From the NCBI RefSeq assembly GCF_014192645.1, contig NZ_JACHYE010000001.1:316350-380349 (forward strand): a stretch of DNA of 64,000 nt. Direction: 5' to 3'. Of the stretch, positions 29,582 through 39,180 are shown piece by piece. This DNA comes from Herbaspirillum sp. Sphag64. Its GTDB lineage: Bacteria; Pseudomonadota; Gammaproteobacteria; Burkholderiales; Burkholderiaceae_D. Made by a program: the position numbers and the translations under genes. The first letter of the stretch is position 1; each line of letters begins with the position of its first letter. The notes under the pieces were generated by a model that worked only from the letters and a program-made list of their open reading frames with translations, made no database searches and was not told the DNA's origin.

Positions 29582-31312
29582 TCAGTCGATGCGCCGTTGC
29601 GGTTGCGCTTGCGGCGCTCGACTGGCCGCAGCCGAGGGCACTGCGGCAATCAACGTACGCGTGTAAGCGTGCTGCGGTGCTTGCCAGATGCTGTTGTGAG
29701 CCCCGGTCTCGACGATGCGCCCACCATGCATCACCAATACCTTGTCAGCGATATAACGTACCACCGACAGATCGTGAGAAATGAACAGATATGACAACCC
29801 AAACTCGTGCTTGAGATCCACCAGCAAATTCAGAATCTGTGCCTGTACCGATACATCGAGCGCCGATACCGGCTCGTCACAGATGACCAGTGCAGGCTTC
29901 AGTATCAGCGCGCGTGCAATTCCGATGCGTTGACGCTGACCACCCGAGAACTGATGTGCATAGCTATGCAATGCACGCTGCGGCAGGCCGACCAGATCGA
30001 TGATCTCGGTAATTCGGCGGCGTCGTTCAGCCTTGTTCTTCACCTCATGGATTACGAGCGCCGCATCCAGGATCTGACTGACCGTATGACGCGGATTGAG
30101 CGAGGCATAGGGGTCCTGAAAGATCATCTGCACCCGCCGCCGATGCGGTCGCAGGTATTTCTGATCAAGGCTGGCAATATCTTCGCCAGCAAGCAGGATC
30201 TTGCCGGCACTGGGGTCCACCAGCCGGATGATGGTCTTGGACAAAGTTGACTTGCCGCAACCGGACTCGCCAACCAGACCGACTGTTTCACCAGCCGCAA
30301 TATCGAAAGATACGCCCTGTACGGCATGCACCACGCCATTGCGCGATGCGTACTTGGTATGCACATCCTGCACTGACAGCAGCGGAACCGCAACGGCTGT
30401 AACTGCTGGAGCGGAACGTTCTGAAGACCCCACCAGAGGCTGGGCATGAGCGCGCGTGGTGAGCGTAAAGCCGGGTACATTGTCCTGGTCAAGCGTGGTA
30501 CAAATTTCGGGAAGACGGCCAGCGCGATAGTGATAATCCTGTTCCAGATGCAGCGAGGCACCGAGCAAACCACGTGTGTAGGCATGCTTGGGTTGGGCGA
30601 ACAGCTTGCTGCTGTTAGCATCCTCCACCTTCTTGCCCGCCAGCATTACCGCAACCCGGTCGGCCCATTGTTCGACCACGGCAAGATCATGCGTAATCAG
30701 CAGCACCGACATACCCAGATCGCGCCGCAACTGATCCAGCAGCGCCAGAATCTGGGCCTGAATCGTTACGTCCAATGCGGTCGTTGGCTCATCAGCAATC
30801 AGCAGTCGTGGCTGACAGGATACAGCCATGGCAATCATCACGCGCTGACGCTGGCCACCGGACAGGTGATGGGGATAGTCATGGAAGCGGCGCTGCGGTT
30901 CAGGAATTCTGACCAGCTCCAGTAACTCAATGGCGCGCGCTTTGGCGGCCTGAGCCGACAAGGGCTGGTGCAGCCGGATTGCCTCAACCACTTGCTGGCC
31001 TATGGTCAGCACCGGATTGAGCGAGGTCATCGGCTCCTGAAAAATCATCGAGATGGCATTGCCGCGTAAGTCACAAAACTGATCTTCGGACAACTGTGTC
31101 AAATCACGGCCCTCGAACAGTATCTGGCCCCGTACCCGTGCGCTGGGCGGCAATAGCCGTAGCAGCGACAACGCCGTGGTCGATTTACCGCAACCGGACT
31201 CACCTACCAGTGCCAGTGTCTCTCCTGCCGCCATACTCAGATTGAGATCAGTGACAGCGTCGTGGCCGGGAAAGGCCACGTGCAGATTACGAATGTCGAG
31301 TAGACTGGTCAT
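29582..31312 (-). CDS. Peptide/opine ABC transporter, fused two-domain ATPase (DppD-DppF type), system 1
   Basis: 576 residues carrying two complete ABC domains in one chain. The first has GESGCGKSTTALSLL near residue 36, [15 protein letters not shown] and [13 protein letters not shown]; the second has GESGCGKSTLSKTII near 345, [15 protein letters not shown] and [14 protein letters not shown]. Each domain ends with the oligopeptide-transport C-terminal extension (HAYTRGLLGA; HAYTRTLIAAVP). Such fusions energise transporters of the Dpp/Opp/Gsi class. It overlaps the CMD gene start by 4 bases and ends the operon SBP-SBP-permease-permease-CMD-ATPase. Confidence 0.93.
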   Translation of the reverse strand: MTSLLDIRNLHVAFPGHDAVTDLNLSMAAGETLALVGESGCGKSTTALSLLRLLPPSARVRGQILFEGRDLTQLSEDQFCDLRGNAISMIFQEPMTSLNPVLTIGQQVVEAIRLHQPLSAQAAKARAIELLELVRIPEPQRRFHDYPHHLSGGQRQRVMIAMAVSCQPRLLIADEPTTALDVTIQAQILALLDQLRRDLGMSVLLITHDLAVVEQWADRVAVMLAGKKVEDANSSKLFAQPKHAYTRGLLGASLHLEQDYHYRAGRLPEICTTLDQDNVPGFTLTTRAHAQPLVGSSERSAPAVTAVAVPLLSVQDVHTKYASRNGVVHAVQGVSFDIAAGETVGLVGESGCGKSTLSKTIIRLVDPSAGKILLAGEDIASLDQKYLRPHRRRVQMIFQDPYASLNPRHTVSQILDAALVIHEVKNKAERRRRITEIIDLVGLPQRALHSYAHQFSGGQRQRIGIARALILKPALVICDEPVSALDVSVQAQILNLLVDLKHEFGLSYLFISHDLSVVRYIADKVLVMHGGRIVETGAHNSIWQAPQHAYTRTLIAAVPSAAASRAPQAQPQRRID

Positions 31313-31869
31313 GCTGCTTGTTCAAGCTGTGCCGCTGCCGCTACATACTCGGGCTCAAGCTGTACATCGAGCGCTTCATTAAAGCGTGCAAAGAAAGCGC
31401 ATAGTGCTGCACGCAAAGTCAGCTCGACCACCTGTGACTCGGAAAAATGTTCGCGCAGACGAGTAACGAGACTATCGCCTACACGCTGATGCGTGACTGC
31501 CAGCGCGTAGTCGCGTACCAATGTGTCAAGGGCATCGAAGCCCGGCACATCGGTTTCCAGAATACGCTCGACTGCCTGCGGGCTCACATGTTGTGCCACC
31601 AGTTTGGGAGCATGATGAGAGACGCAATAACTACATTCATTGGCACGTGATGCCGTCACCAGCACAATCTCCAGATGCCGTTTGGAGATATTACCGTCGG
31701 CAGCAAACTGCAATAGCAGGCCATAGATATGCTCGATTGACGCTGGTCGGTGAGCCAATACGCCGAGCATGTTACCGAAGGCGCCGTAGTCGCGCTCCAC
31801 GGTTTCAAAAATCGTACGTGCCGGGCCTTCGGGTAATTGCTGCGCAATCAGGGTTGAGACGCGTGCCAT
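31309..31869 (-). CDS. Carboxymuconolactone decarboxylase/AhpD-like protein in peptide ABC operon
   Basis: 186 residues with the AhpD-type core ASRANECSYCVSHHAPKL, in which Cys79 and Cys82 with His86 match the CxxCxxxH peroxidase motif. In AhpD the cysteine pair reduces a peroxidase partner. Here the gene lies between the second permease and the ATPase gene of a peptide-type transporter, overlapping the latter by 4 bases, so its expression is tied to uptake. I recall that NCBIfam has CMD families (named after Avi_7169/Avi_7170) associated with peptide-type ABC genes; I cannot check membership. The substrate is unknown. Confidence 0.82.
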   Translation of the reverse strand: MARVSTLIAQQLPEGPARTIFETVERDYGAFGNMLGVLAHRPASIEHIYGLLLQFAADGNISKRHLEIVLVTASRANECSYCVSHHAPKLVAQHVSPQAVERILETDVPGFDALDTLVRDYALAVTHQRVGDSLVTRLREHFSESQVVELTLRAALCAFFARFNEALDVQLEPEYVAAAAQLEQAA

Positions 31870-31879
31870 CGTGGTTCTC

Positions 31880-32788
31880 CTATTTTCTGTCGCGCGGATC
31901 GAGTACGTCGGCCAACCCGTCGCCTAACAAGTTCAATGCCAGCACCGTCACCACAATGGCGATGCCGGGAATCGTCGTGATATACCAGTCAGTGCGGATC
32001 ACTTCGCGCCCCGCACCAACCATATTGCCCCAGCTCGCCACATTGGGGTCACCCAGCCCAAGGAAAGCCAGACTTGATTCGGTCAGAATGGCAGTAGCCA
32101 CCATCAGAGAGGTGGAGACCAGAATCGGTGTCAAGGTATTGGGCAAAATATCGTGCAACAAAATGCGTGCATCAGTAGCACCCAGTGCCGCGCTGGCCTG
32201 CACCATCTCGCTGTGGCGCAGCTTCAGTACCTCGGCGCGCACCAGTCGGGCCAGACTGGGCCAAGCAGTAACGCCGATGGCCAGCGCAACGGTCAGAACT
32301 GTCGGCTGGACCACCGCGACAATGGCCAATGCAAACAAGAACGAGGGAATCGTCTGAAAGAACTCGGTCAACCGCATCAGAACTGCATCCGCCGCGCCAC
32401 CGTAATAACCAGCCAGCAATCCGCCACTGACACCCAATAGCAGCGCCAGCAAGGTCGATATCATCGCGATCAGAAGCGATACCCGCGCACCGTGAAAAAT
32501 ACCGCTGAGCAGATCGCGCCCCAGCATATCGGTACCCAGCAGATGTGCCTGATCAACTCCGGGACGGACAAATGGCTCAGCCACCATATCCAGCGGATCG
32601 CCGGGAAACACCCAGTGCGCCGACAAAGCCATGACCACCACCAGCAATAGCAACACGCCGCCGATCAATGCCGAGGGTGAATGCAGCAGTCGCACTGTCC
32701 AGCCACGCTGACGTGGTGCGGCAAGCTGACTGAGGGATATCAGGGTTTCGGTTGGTGCCACAGGAGCAGCAAGTTCAGTCATCAGCAT
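31880..32788 (-). CDS. Peptide/opine ABC transporter permease (DppC type), system 1
   Basis: Inner-membrane permease of about 302 residues. I place the start at 32788 (MLMTELAAP), just after the upstream permease stop at 32796; an ATG two codons later is equally possible, and upstream codons overlap the previous gene. Helices near 48-68 and five more follow. DppC hallmarks are HLLGTDMLGRDLLSGIFHGARVSL, shown in part as LLGTDMLGRDLLSG, and the EAA loop QASAALGATDARILLHDILPN, with FLGLGDPNVASWGNM near the end. It pairs with the DppB-type permease. Confidence 0.9.
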   Translation of the reverse strand: MLMTELAAPVAPTETLISLSQLAAPRQRGWTVRLLHSPSALIGGVLLLLVVVMALSAHWVFPGDPLDMVAEPFVRPGVDQAHLLGTDMLGRDLLSGIFHGARVSLLIAMISTLLALLLGVSGGLLAGYYGGAADAVLMRLTEFFQTIPSFLFALAIVAVVQPTVLTVALAIGVTAWPSLARLVRAEVLKLRHSEMVQASAALGATDARILLHDILPNTLTPILVSTSLMVATAILTESSLAFLGLGDPNVASWGNMVGAGREVIRTDWYITTIPGIAIVVTVLALNLLGDGLADVLDPRDRK

Positions 32789-32795
32789 TTCACTT

Positions 32796-33779
32796 TCAGG
32801 CAAAACGGATACGCGGGTCGAGCCGGGTATAGACAAAGTCCACAATCCAGTTCACCACAATCACCACGATGGAGCTACACAGCAAAATCCCGAGCAGCAA
32901 ATTGAAATCACGCTGGAACAGCGCTTCAAATGCCAGTCGCCCCAGCCCCGGCCATGAGAACACGGTCTCCACCAACACCGCACCGCCGATAATGGAGCTG
33001 ATCTGGACACCCAGCATGGTCACCAGCGGCAGCGAGGCGTTACGCAAGACATGCGCAAACAACACGCGCGGTGCGCGCGCTCCCTTGGCCACCGCAGTAC
33101 GGACAAAATCCTGCCGCCGCACTTCGACCATAGTGGCGCGCATCAACCGGGTGTAGACCGCCATATAAAACAAGCCCAGTGTCACAGACGGCAATACCAG
33201 ATGGCGTGCCACATCCACTATATGAGCCCAGCCGGTATATCCAGCTTCCACTGTGAACATGCCACCGACCGGTAACCAGTCCAGCCAGACTGAAAAGACC
33301 ACTACCAGCATCAGACCAATCCAGAACAGGGGCGTAGCAAAGAACAACAAGGCCAGGGTCGAGATCAACACATCGACCAGCTTGCCGACACGATAGGCAG
33401 CAATCGCCCCGAGTGCGGAGCCCACCAGTACCGCAAACAGGATACTGGCCCCCATCAGTAACAAGGTTGCCGGTACCCGCTCGCCGATCAACTGCGCCAC
33501 CGGCATGCCATGCCGAAACGAATAACCGAGATTGAAATGCGCCAGGTTCAGCAGATACTTGCCAAACTGCACCAGTAGCGGCTGATCAAGCCCGAACTGG
33601 GTGCGCAGGGCGGCCATGTATTCGGGTGTCGCGGCACCGGCCTCACCGGCCAGTACCTGCGCGGCATCACCGGGTGCCAGTCGCAACAGAAAGAAGTTGA
33701 TCACTGCCACGCCCAGCACAACGCCGACCAGTTGCAACAGGCGACGCAGCACCAACGGTGATAATAAATACTTGCCCAT
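32796..33779 (-). CDS. Peptide/opine ABC transporter permease (DppB type), system 1
   Basis: 327 residues, six predicted helices. The N-terminus RRLLQLVGVVLGVAVINFFLLRLAPGD and the segments HFNLGYSFRHGMPV, LPSVTLGLFYMAVYTRLMRATM and RTAVAKGARAPRVLFAHVLRN (the EAA loop), here named by position near residues 10-36, 85-98, 195-215 and 226-246, fit DppB. The start shares bases with the preceding binding-protein stop (TAATG), which indicates tight coupling. The usual C-terminus DPRIRFA is present. Confidence 0.92.
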   Translation of the reverse strand: MGKYLLSPLVLRRLLQLVGVVLGVAVINFFLLRLAPGDAAQVLAGEAGAATPEYMAALRTQFGLDQPLLVQFGKYLLNLAHFNLGYSFRHGMPVAQLIGERVPATLLLMGASILFAVLVGSALGAIAAYRVGKLVDVLISTLALLFFATPLFWIGLMLVVVFSVWLDWLPVGGMFTVEAGYTGWAHIVDVARHLVLPSVTLGLFYMAVYTRLMRATMVEVRRQDFVRTAVAKGARAPRVLFAHVLRNASLPLVTMLGVQISSIIGGAVLVETVFSWPGLGRLAFEALFQRDFNLLLGILLCSSIVVIVVNWIVDFVYTRLDPRIRFA

Positions 33780-35392
33780 TATTTCTGTGCGGCAGTGCTA
33801 GCTACCTTGGTTGCACTGTCAAACCATGCATTTTTGAGTGAACCGTAGGCCTGATCAACACCGCTGACAGCATCTTTCAGATTAACCGAATGAACCGTAA
33901 AGAAATGCAGTTCCAGCAGCGGAATCGACGGCAGATCAGTCTCTACGCGTTGCTGAAATTTCTTGAACAAGGCAATCCGCTCATTTTGATCCGGCGAGCT
34001 AGTGGCCTGCTCGATCAGCTTGTCAGCCTCGCTGTTACGGTAGCCGGAGCCATTGCTCCAAGGGATATTTTTTCCGACCGAATCACTCCAGTACGCACGG
34101 GTCACACCGACCAGTGGATCGGCGAATCCGGCAAACCAGACGACCGACAGATCATAGTCGCGGTCCCCATAGACGCGCCGGGTATAGGTCGGCGTATCCT
34201 GCGCCCGCAGATTAACGTCAATACCGACGCGCTTCAGGGCTTGCTTGATGTACTCGCCACTGCGCTTGTAATCGTCACCATAGGGGAGGAAATCCAGACT
34301 GATGTGCAGACGCACACCATCGGCGTCGCGCTTGAGACCAGCAGCGTCGAGCAAGGCTTCCGCCTTTTTCGGATCGAAATCATATTTCGGCACGTCGTCG
34401 GTATGGAATTGCTTGAGCGTAGACACCACCGGGCTTACCGCGGGCTTGCCAAAACCGTACCACACCACCTTGTTGAGTGCATTACGGTCAATCGCATAAG
34501 CCAGTGCCTGACGCACTCGGGCATCCTTGAAATAAGGACGGTCGACATTGATATCGAGGAACAGCCATGGCGAGAGCCATTCATAGCCACGCGTTTCCAG
34601 CTTCAGGCTAGACAGCTTGGACAAGCGATCGGCATCCTTGAGCGGCACGGGCGAAAATGGCGCGTACTGAACCTCTCCGGTTTCCAGTGCTGCGGCGCGG
34701 GCGCCGGCATCCGGAATCACCTTGAAGACAATCTTGTCCAGATAAGGCTTGCCCTTGTCCCAGTAGTTGGGATTGCGTTCAAGCGTGATGTAGTTGCCTT
34801 TGCTCCACTCCTTAAATACAAATGGGCCTGTGCCGACCGGCTTGTTGTTATACGGATTGTTGAGAATGTCGGTGCCTTCATATAGATGCTTGGGCAAGAC
34901 CTGCGCACCATTGCTGTTGAGCGAACTCAGCACTGCCAGCGAAGGCTGACTAAAATGAATGATGACGGTGTAGTCATCTGGCGTGTCGACACTGGTGACA
35001 GTGGCAAAAATAATCTGGTTACGTGGGTGAATTTTCTTCCAGACGTTTTCCAGTGTCCATTTAACATCGGCCGAGGTGAACGGCTGGCCGTCATGCCATT
35101 TCACGCCGTGGCGCAAATGAAAAGTCAGGGTCTTGCTGTCCTTGGAAATATTCCAGCTTTGCGCCAGCGCAGGGCGCAGCTTGAAGTTATTGTCGTATTC
35201 CAGCAAGCCATCAAACACATTGGCACTGAAGAAGCCAGTCGGTGCGGCAGTATTGAGTGCTGATGAAAGGATCACCGGCTCCGGCTGAATAATGGTAGTG
35301 AGCGTACCGCCACGCGTCTGGGCACCGGCGCTGGCAAACACCGTGATCGATAACGCTGCGCCTGCCAGAAAATTGAAAACAGTCTTGTTCAT
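33779..35392 (-). CDS. Peptide/opine ABC transporter substrate-binding protein, system 1 copy A
   Basis: Family 5 binding protein of 537 residues. I choose the ATG at 35392 because GAGGGA lies 9 bases upstream; another in-frame ATG is 3 codons earlier without space for a ribosome site. The signal peptide (FLAGAALSITVFASAGA) ends near AGAQTRGG. SBP_bac_5 features include LRHGVKWHDGQPFTSADVKW and GTGPFVFKEW. It is closely similar to the next protein upstream (copy B): they share long identical stretches such as the GNYITLERNPNYWDKGKPYL segment. The ligand is not determinable; the operon context suggests a sulfur- or nitrogen-containing small peptide or conjugate. Confidence 0.93.
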   Translation of the reverse strand: MNKTVFNFLAGAALSITVFASAGAQTRGGTLTTIIQPEPVILSSALNTAAPTGFFSANVFDGLLEYDNNFKLRPALAQSWNISKDSKTLTFHLRHGVKWHDGQPFTSADVKWTLENVWKKIHPRNQIIFATVTSVDTPDDYTVIIHFSQPSLAVLSSLNSNGAQVLPKHLYEGTDILNNPYNNKPVGTGPFVFKEWSKGNYITLERNPNYWDKGKPYLDKIVFKVIPDAGARAAALETGEVQYAPFSPVPLKDADRLSKLSSLKLETRGYEWLSPWLFLDINVDRPYFKDARVRQALAYAIDRNALNKVVWYGFGKPAVSPVVSTLKQFHTDDVPKYDFDPKKAEALLDAAGLKRDADGVRLHISLDFLPYGDDYKRSGEYIKQALKRVGIDVNLRAQDTPTYTRRVYGDRDYDLSVVWFAGFADPLVGVTRAYWSDSVGKNIPWSNGSGYRNSEADKLIEQATSSPDQNERIALFKKFQQRVETDLPSIPLLELHFFTVHSVNLKDAVSGVDQAYGSLKNAWFDSATKVASTAAQK

Positions 35393-35453
35393 GTTATGCA
35401 TTCCCTCGAAGTTTATAGTGAGTGCCTGGTAGTTCGTTTTGTGCAACGAGCCA

Positions 35454-37073
35454 TTACTGACTTGGCTTCGCCGGCTCCAGCCAGGCGTTCTTGAGCGAGC
35501 CCTGTGATTGATCACCATCCTCGGAAATGCCATGTAGACGGGGTGAATGCACCGTAAAGAAATGCAGCTCCAGCAGCGGCAAAGTTGGCAATTCGCTTTG
35601 CGTGATTTGCTGGAATTTCTTGAACAAAGCAATCCGTTCGGCCTGAGTGGCAGCACCCTGCGCCTGCTCGATCACACGATCGACTTCAGGATTGCTGTAG
35701 CCAGAGCTATTGGTCCAGGGCACGTTCTTGCCAACCCAGCCAGACCAGTACATACGGGTCAACCCGATCTGTGGATCAGGGAAAGAGGCATTCCATGAAA
35801 TAGAGGTGTCAAAGTCACGATCACCGTAGACACGCTTGGTGAAAGCCGCCGTATCCTGGCTACGGATATTGAGCTCGATACCAACCCGCTTGAGCGATTG
35901 CTTCAGGTATTCAGCGGTACGACGATAGTCGTCACCATAGGGCAGATAGTCATTATTCAGTGTGAAACGCACGCCGTCGGCACCGCGTGTAAAACCTGCC
36001 TCATCCAGCAGCGCCTCGGCCTTTTTGGCGTCATAGGGATAGCGCGGCACACTACTATCAAAGAACTGTGACAAGGTGCTCGGCACAATGCTCACCGATG
36101 GCTTGCCATAGCCATACCAGACCACCTTGTTGAGGTTATCGAGATTGATGGCGGTGGCGATTGCACGCCGCACGCGTACGTCTTTCAGATATTTGTTGCT
36201 CAGGTTGTAGTCGAGATAGAGCACCGGTGACGACCACTGGTAACCATTGGTTTCGACCTTGACCTTGCCGGTATCTGAGAGACGCTGAGCTTCCTTTGGC
36301 GGTACCGGGCTGAACACGGCGTACTGAGCCTCGCCATTTTCCAGTAACGCAGCACGGGCACCGGCGTCCGGCACCACCTTGAAAATAATGCGATCCAGAT
36401 ACGGCTTGCCCTTGTCCCAATAATTGGGGTTACGTTCCAGCGTGATGTAATTTCCCTTGCTCCATTCCTTGAACACAAACGGACCGGTACCGATCGGCCT
36501 GTTATTATTGGGATTGTTCAGGACATCGGTCCCCTCATAGAGATGCTTGGGCAGGACTGGTGCGCCCCAGGAATTGAGCGTGGACAGCAGTGCCAGCGAC
36601 GGTTTGCTAAACCGCAGGATGGCAGTATTGGCATCTGGCGTATCGACCTGCGTCAGGTTGACCAGAATCGCCTTGTTGCGGGGATGAATAGTCTTCCATA
36701 CATTTTCCACTGACCACTTGACGTCGGCCGAGGTGAACGGCGTGCCATCGTGCCATTTGACCCCACGCCGCAGATGAAAGGTAATCGCCAGACCATCCTT
36801 GGAGACTTCCCAATGCTCGGCCAGTTGCCCATGTGGCTTGAGATCATTATCGTAAGACAACAGACCGTCATACACATTGGTGGCGATCAATGAGGTGGGC
36901 TGCGCCGTATTGACCGCACCGGTCAGCGTCACAGGTTCCGGCTGTACGATAGCGACCAACGTGCCACCGGATCTGGGAGTGAGCGTGGATTGGGCCATTG
37001 CCAGTAGCGGCAATGTGACTACCAGCAAGGCAGGAATGCAGTTGGCAAAAGATGTGACTAAGCGCTTGCGCAT
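35454..37073 (-). CDS. Peptide/opine ABC transporter substrate-binding protein, system 1 copy B
   Basis: 539 residues, a family 5 solute-binding protein with a signal peptide (CIPALLVVTLPLLAMAQ) cut near MAQ. It is first in the operon and followed 61 bases later by its paralogue copy A, both the same length and sharing LRRGVKWHDGTPFTSADVKW-like and GTGPFVFKEWSKGNYITLER stretches, so the two arose by tandem duplication. Differences lie in the variable lobes, which suggests two related ligands feeding one permease. TIGR04028 (KPN_01854-type) is a possible family, from memory. Confidence 0.93.
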   Translation of the reverse strand: MRKRLVTSFANCIPALLVVTLPLLAMAQSTLTPRSGGTLVAIVQPEPVTLTGAVNTAQPTSLIATNVYDGLLSYDNDLKPHGQLAEHWEVSKDGLAITFHLRRGVKWHDGTPFTSADVKWSVENVWKTIHPRNKAILVNLTQVDTPDANTAILRFSKPSLALLSTLNSWGAPVLPKHLYEGTDVLNNPNNNRPIGTGPFVFKEWSKGNYITLERNPNYWDKGKPYLDRIIFKVVPDAGARAALLENGEAQYAVFSPVPPKEAQRLSDTGKVKVETNGYQWSSPVLYLDYNLSNKYLKDVRVRRAIATAINLDNLNKVVWYGYGKPSVSIVPSTLSQFFDSSVPRYPYDAKKAEALLDEAGFTRGADGVRFTLNNDYLPYGDDYRRTAEYLKQSLKRVGIELNIRSQDTAAFTKRVYGDRDFDTSISWNASFPDPQIGLTRMYWSGWVGKNVPWTNSSGYSNPEVDRVIEQAQGAATQAERIALFKKFQQITQSELPTLPLLELHFFTVHSPRLHGISEDGDQSQGSLKNAWLEPAKPSQ

Positions 37074-37427
37074 GGTGAACTCTTGGTTGGAATGAAGAAA
37101 GCGGCAGAATCCGGCTGATCAGTACGCGCAAGGAATGCACGCAGCAACGACCTGCGGCGCGCCCGGACAAGAAAACAGAAAAATGGATTCTGCGGTCGAC
37201 GGCGCAACCCGCGCTGACATGATGGTTTGACTCCGCAATACGACCGGCAGTGAGACTACCGGCAAGATAAACAAGCGGCCATTAGAGCAAAAACCGGATT
37301 GCAGTTGAACGAAGTATTTTGAATTTGCAAACACGGAAATTGCATGACCGCCTGTTACCGGGCGACGAGTGTTTTTATTGATCGCTTGTTGCTTATTACT
37401 TATTGCTTATCAACTATCACACGATTG
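37074..37427. other. Intergenic region between atcC-like gene and binding-protein operon
   Basis: 354 bases with no convincing gene; a 165-codon plus-strand frame overlapping it is the shadow of the hydrolase gene. It must contain the promoter for the minus-strand peptide ABC operon. Near 37386-37420 there is a short AT-rich stretch with repeated TTGCTTATTA/TTATTGCTTATC elements that could be a regulator site. No hairpin terminator is obvious after the hydrolase gene. Confidence 0.4.
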
Positions 37428-38669
37428 CTACTGCGCTGCAGACAGAATTGCCTGCAACAGCACATTGCCGCCGGCCGTACACCACGGCGGCAGAATGTCT
37501 TCTGCTTCGTTGTGACTGAGCCCCTCCACGCAGGGAATGAAGATCATGGCACTAGGCGCAATCCGGCTGACATACAAGGCATCGTGCCCGGCTCCGGAAA
37601 TGATGTCCTGATGGGTATACCCCAGCTGCTGCGCAGCTGCACGTACCTGCCCAACACAAGTCGCATCAAAGGCGACCGGCGCATAAGAGAACACATGCTC
37701 GATCTGCTCGCGCAGACCATACTGCGCTGCGATATCGCGGCTAGCAACACGCAACAGCTGATCCATCTGCTGCAATACAGCCTCATCAGGATGACGGAAC
37801 TCCACCGTGAAGTCAGACCGTCCCGGCACGACATTGCGTGAATTAGGAGTCAGGCTGACACTGCCCACCGTCGCCCTTGCCTGCGGTGCATACTGCAACC
37901 CGATCTGATGCACTTGCAGACTCAGGGCTGCCAGACCGAGCAAAGCATCGCGCCGACGCGCCATGGGCGTCGTACCGGCATGTGCGGCCTGCCCGCTAAA
38001 ACTTCCCTCATACCAGCGTTGCCCCTGACCGCCCTGCACCACACCAATGGTGACGCCAGCGGATTCGAGAATCGGTCCCTGCTCAATGTGCAACTCAAAA
38101 CAGGCATGTACATCCAGCCGCGGCTGGCCAGCACCGGCATAGCCGATCTGTTGCAAGGCTTCGCCAATGGTGCAGCCGTCGCGGTCGGTACGGGACAAGC
38201 CATACTCCAGATCGAAGACACCACAGGCCACCCCTGAGCCGATCATTGCAGGTGCAAAACGGGAGCCCTCTTCATTGGTCCAGTTGACCACTTCAATCGG
38301 ACGTCGTGTCTGCAGCCCCGCATCGTTGAGTGCGCGCACCACCTCCAGCCCGGCCAGTACGCCATAAATACCATCGAAGCGCCCGCCCAGTGGCTGAGAG
38401 TCACCGTGGGAACCGGTCAGCACCGGTGCCAACGTCTCATCCAGACCAGCACGCCGGGCAAAAATATTACCCATGGCATCGATGCGGATGCTGCAACCGG
38501 CTTCACGTGCCCAGCGCACAAACAGATCGCGCCCTTGACGGTCCTGTTCACTAAGGGCCAGACGTGTTACGCCACCAGCGGGGGTGGCGCCAATACAGGC
38601 CATGACTGCCAGACTATCCCACAGACGCGGGCCATTGATACGCGCTTGTGCGCTACCTGAATGACTCAT
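37428..38669 (-). CDS. M20 Zn-dependent hydrolase, predicted N-carbamoyl-L-cysteine/amino acid amidohydrolase
   Basis: 413 residues of the hydantoinase/carbamoylase branch of M20 peptidases, which hydrolyses N-carbamoyl amino acids to amino acid, CO2 and ammonia. Metal-site segments are TGSHGDSQPLGGRFDGIYG (His then Asp) and NWTNEEGSRFAPAMIGS (tandem Glu); GAGHDALYVSRIAPSAMIF carries further family residues. The usual SHLDTQ motif is changed to SHGDSQ. It overlaps the thiazoline hydrolase gene by 4 bases. In Pseudomonas strains that turn amino-thiazoline-carboxylate into cysteine, an ATC hydrolase (AtcB) is followed by an N-carbamoyl-L-cysteine hydrolase (AtcC), so this gene is predicted to be the AtcC counterpart. 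Allantoate amidohydrolase is the main alternative. Confidence 0.8.
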   Translation of the reverse strand: MSHSGSAQARINGPRLWDSLAVMACIGATPAGGVTRLALSEQDRQGRDLFVRWAREAGCSIRIDAMGNIFARRAGLDETLAPVLTGSHGDSQPLGGRFDGIYGVLAGLEVVRALNDAGLQTRRPIEVVNWTNEEGSRFAPAMIGSGVACGVFDLEYGLSRTDRDGCTIGEALQQIGYAGAGQPRLDVHACFELHIEQGPILESAGVTIGVVQGGQGQRWYEGSFSGQAAHAGTTPMARRRDALLGLAALSLQVHQIGLQYAPQARATVGSVSLTPNSRNVVPGRSDFTVEFRHPDEAVLQQMDQLLRVASRDIAAQYGLREQIEHVFSYAPVAFDATCVGQVRAAAQQLGYTHQDIISGAGHDALYVSRIAPSAMIFIPCVEGLSHNEAEDILPPWCTAGGNVLLQAILSAAQ

Positions 38670-39157
38670 GATGACGCCTTCTTAGCGGCCACAGCGGTGT
38701 AGCGAAAATCGCAGCGTGGTGCTCCCTGCATGATGGTGCCGGTACGTTGCAGGGTCACTTGCGGCGCATAGCCGACGATGAACTCGGCGTCGCGATTACA
38801 GGACAACAGATGACCTATTTCACCTAAACCCATCTCACGGTACATCTCGGCGTAGCGGCAACGGGTGACATCGTAATGGTAGTGCTGCGTATCGCTGGCA
38901 AGTACTTCCACGGTCAAGGCCTGATCCTTCTCCCACAGCGGTTGCAGCGCCACAAAGCTGCGCAGATCAGCCGGAGACGTTTCGCGCTGGGCGAAACTGC
39001 GCCCAGCCTCTATCGCCGCTTTGGACACCGCCTCGCCGATGATGGCTGCCGCCTGCGGCTGACCAAGTTCGCGCACCAGAATGTCGTAGATAGGCTTGAT
39101 GATTTCAGCTTCAATGCGCCGTCGCGCCAGAATGCCCAGTTCGTTATTTTCTGCCAT
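38666..39157 (-). CDS. L-2-amino-thiazoline-4-carboxylate hydrolase family protein
   Basis: 163 residues of the ATC hydrolase family, which opens the ring of L-2-amino-delta2-thiazoline-4-carboxylate to give N-carbamoyl-L-cysteine. The diagnostic C-terminal half reads VTRCRYAEMYREMGLGEIG, HLLSCNRDAEFIVGYAP and QRTGTIMQGAPRCDFRY, with three conserved cysteines and the His/Asp residues in place. The N-terminal half is helical (ILARRRIEAEIIKPIYDIL). Its stop overlaps the start of the M20 hydrolase, and a LivK-type binding protein gene lies 66 bases upstream, so all three are probably one operon. Confidence 0.86.
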   Translation of the reverse strand: MAENNELGILARRRIEAEIIKPIYDILVRELGQPQAAAIIGEAVSKAAIEAGRSFAQRETSPADLRSFVALQPLWEKDQALTVEVLASDTQHYHYDVTRCRYAEMYREMGLGEIGHLLSCNRDAEFIVGYAPQVTLQRTGTIMQGAPRCDFRYTAVAAKKASS

Positions 39158-39180
39158 CGTGGCTGTACTCCTGAAAATGG

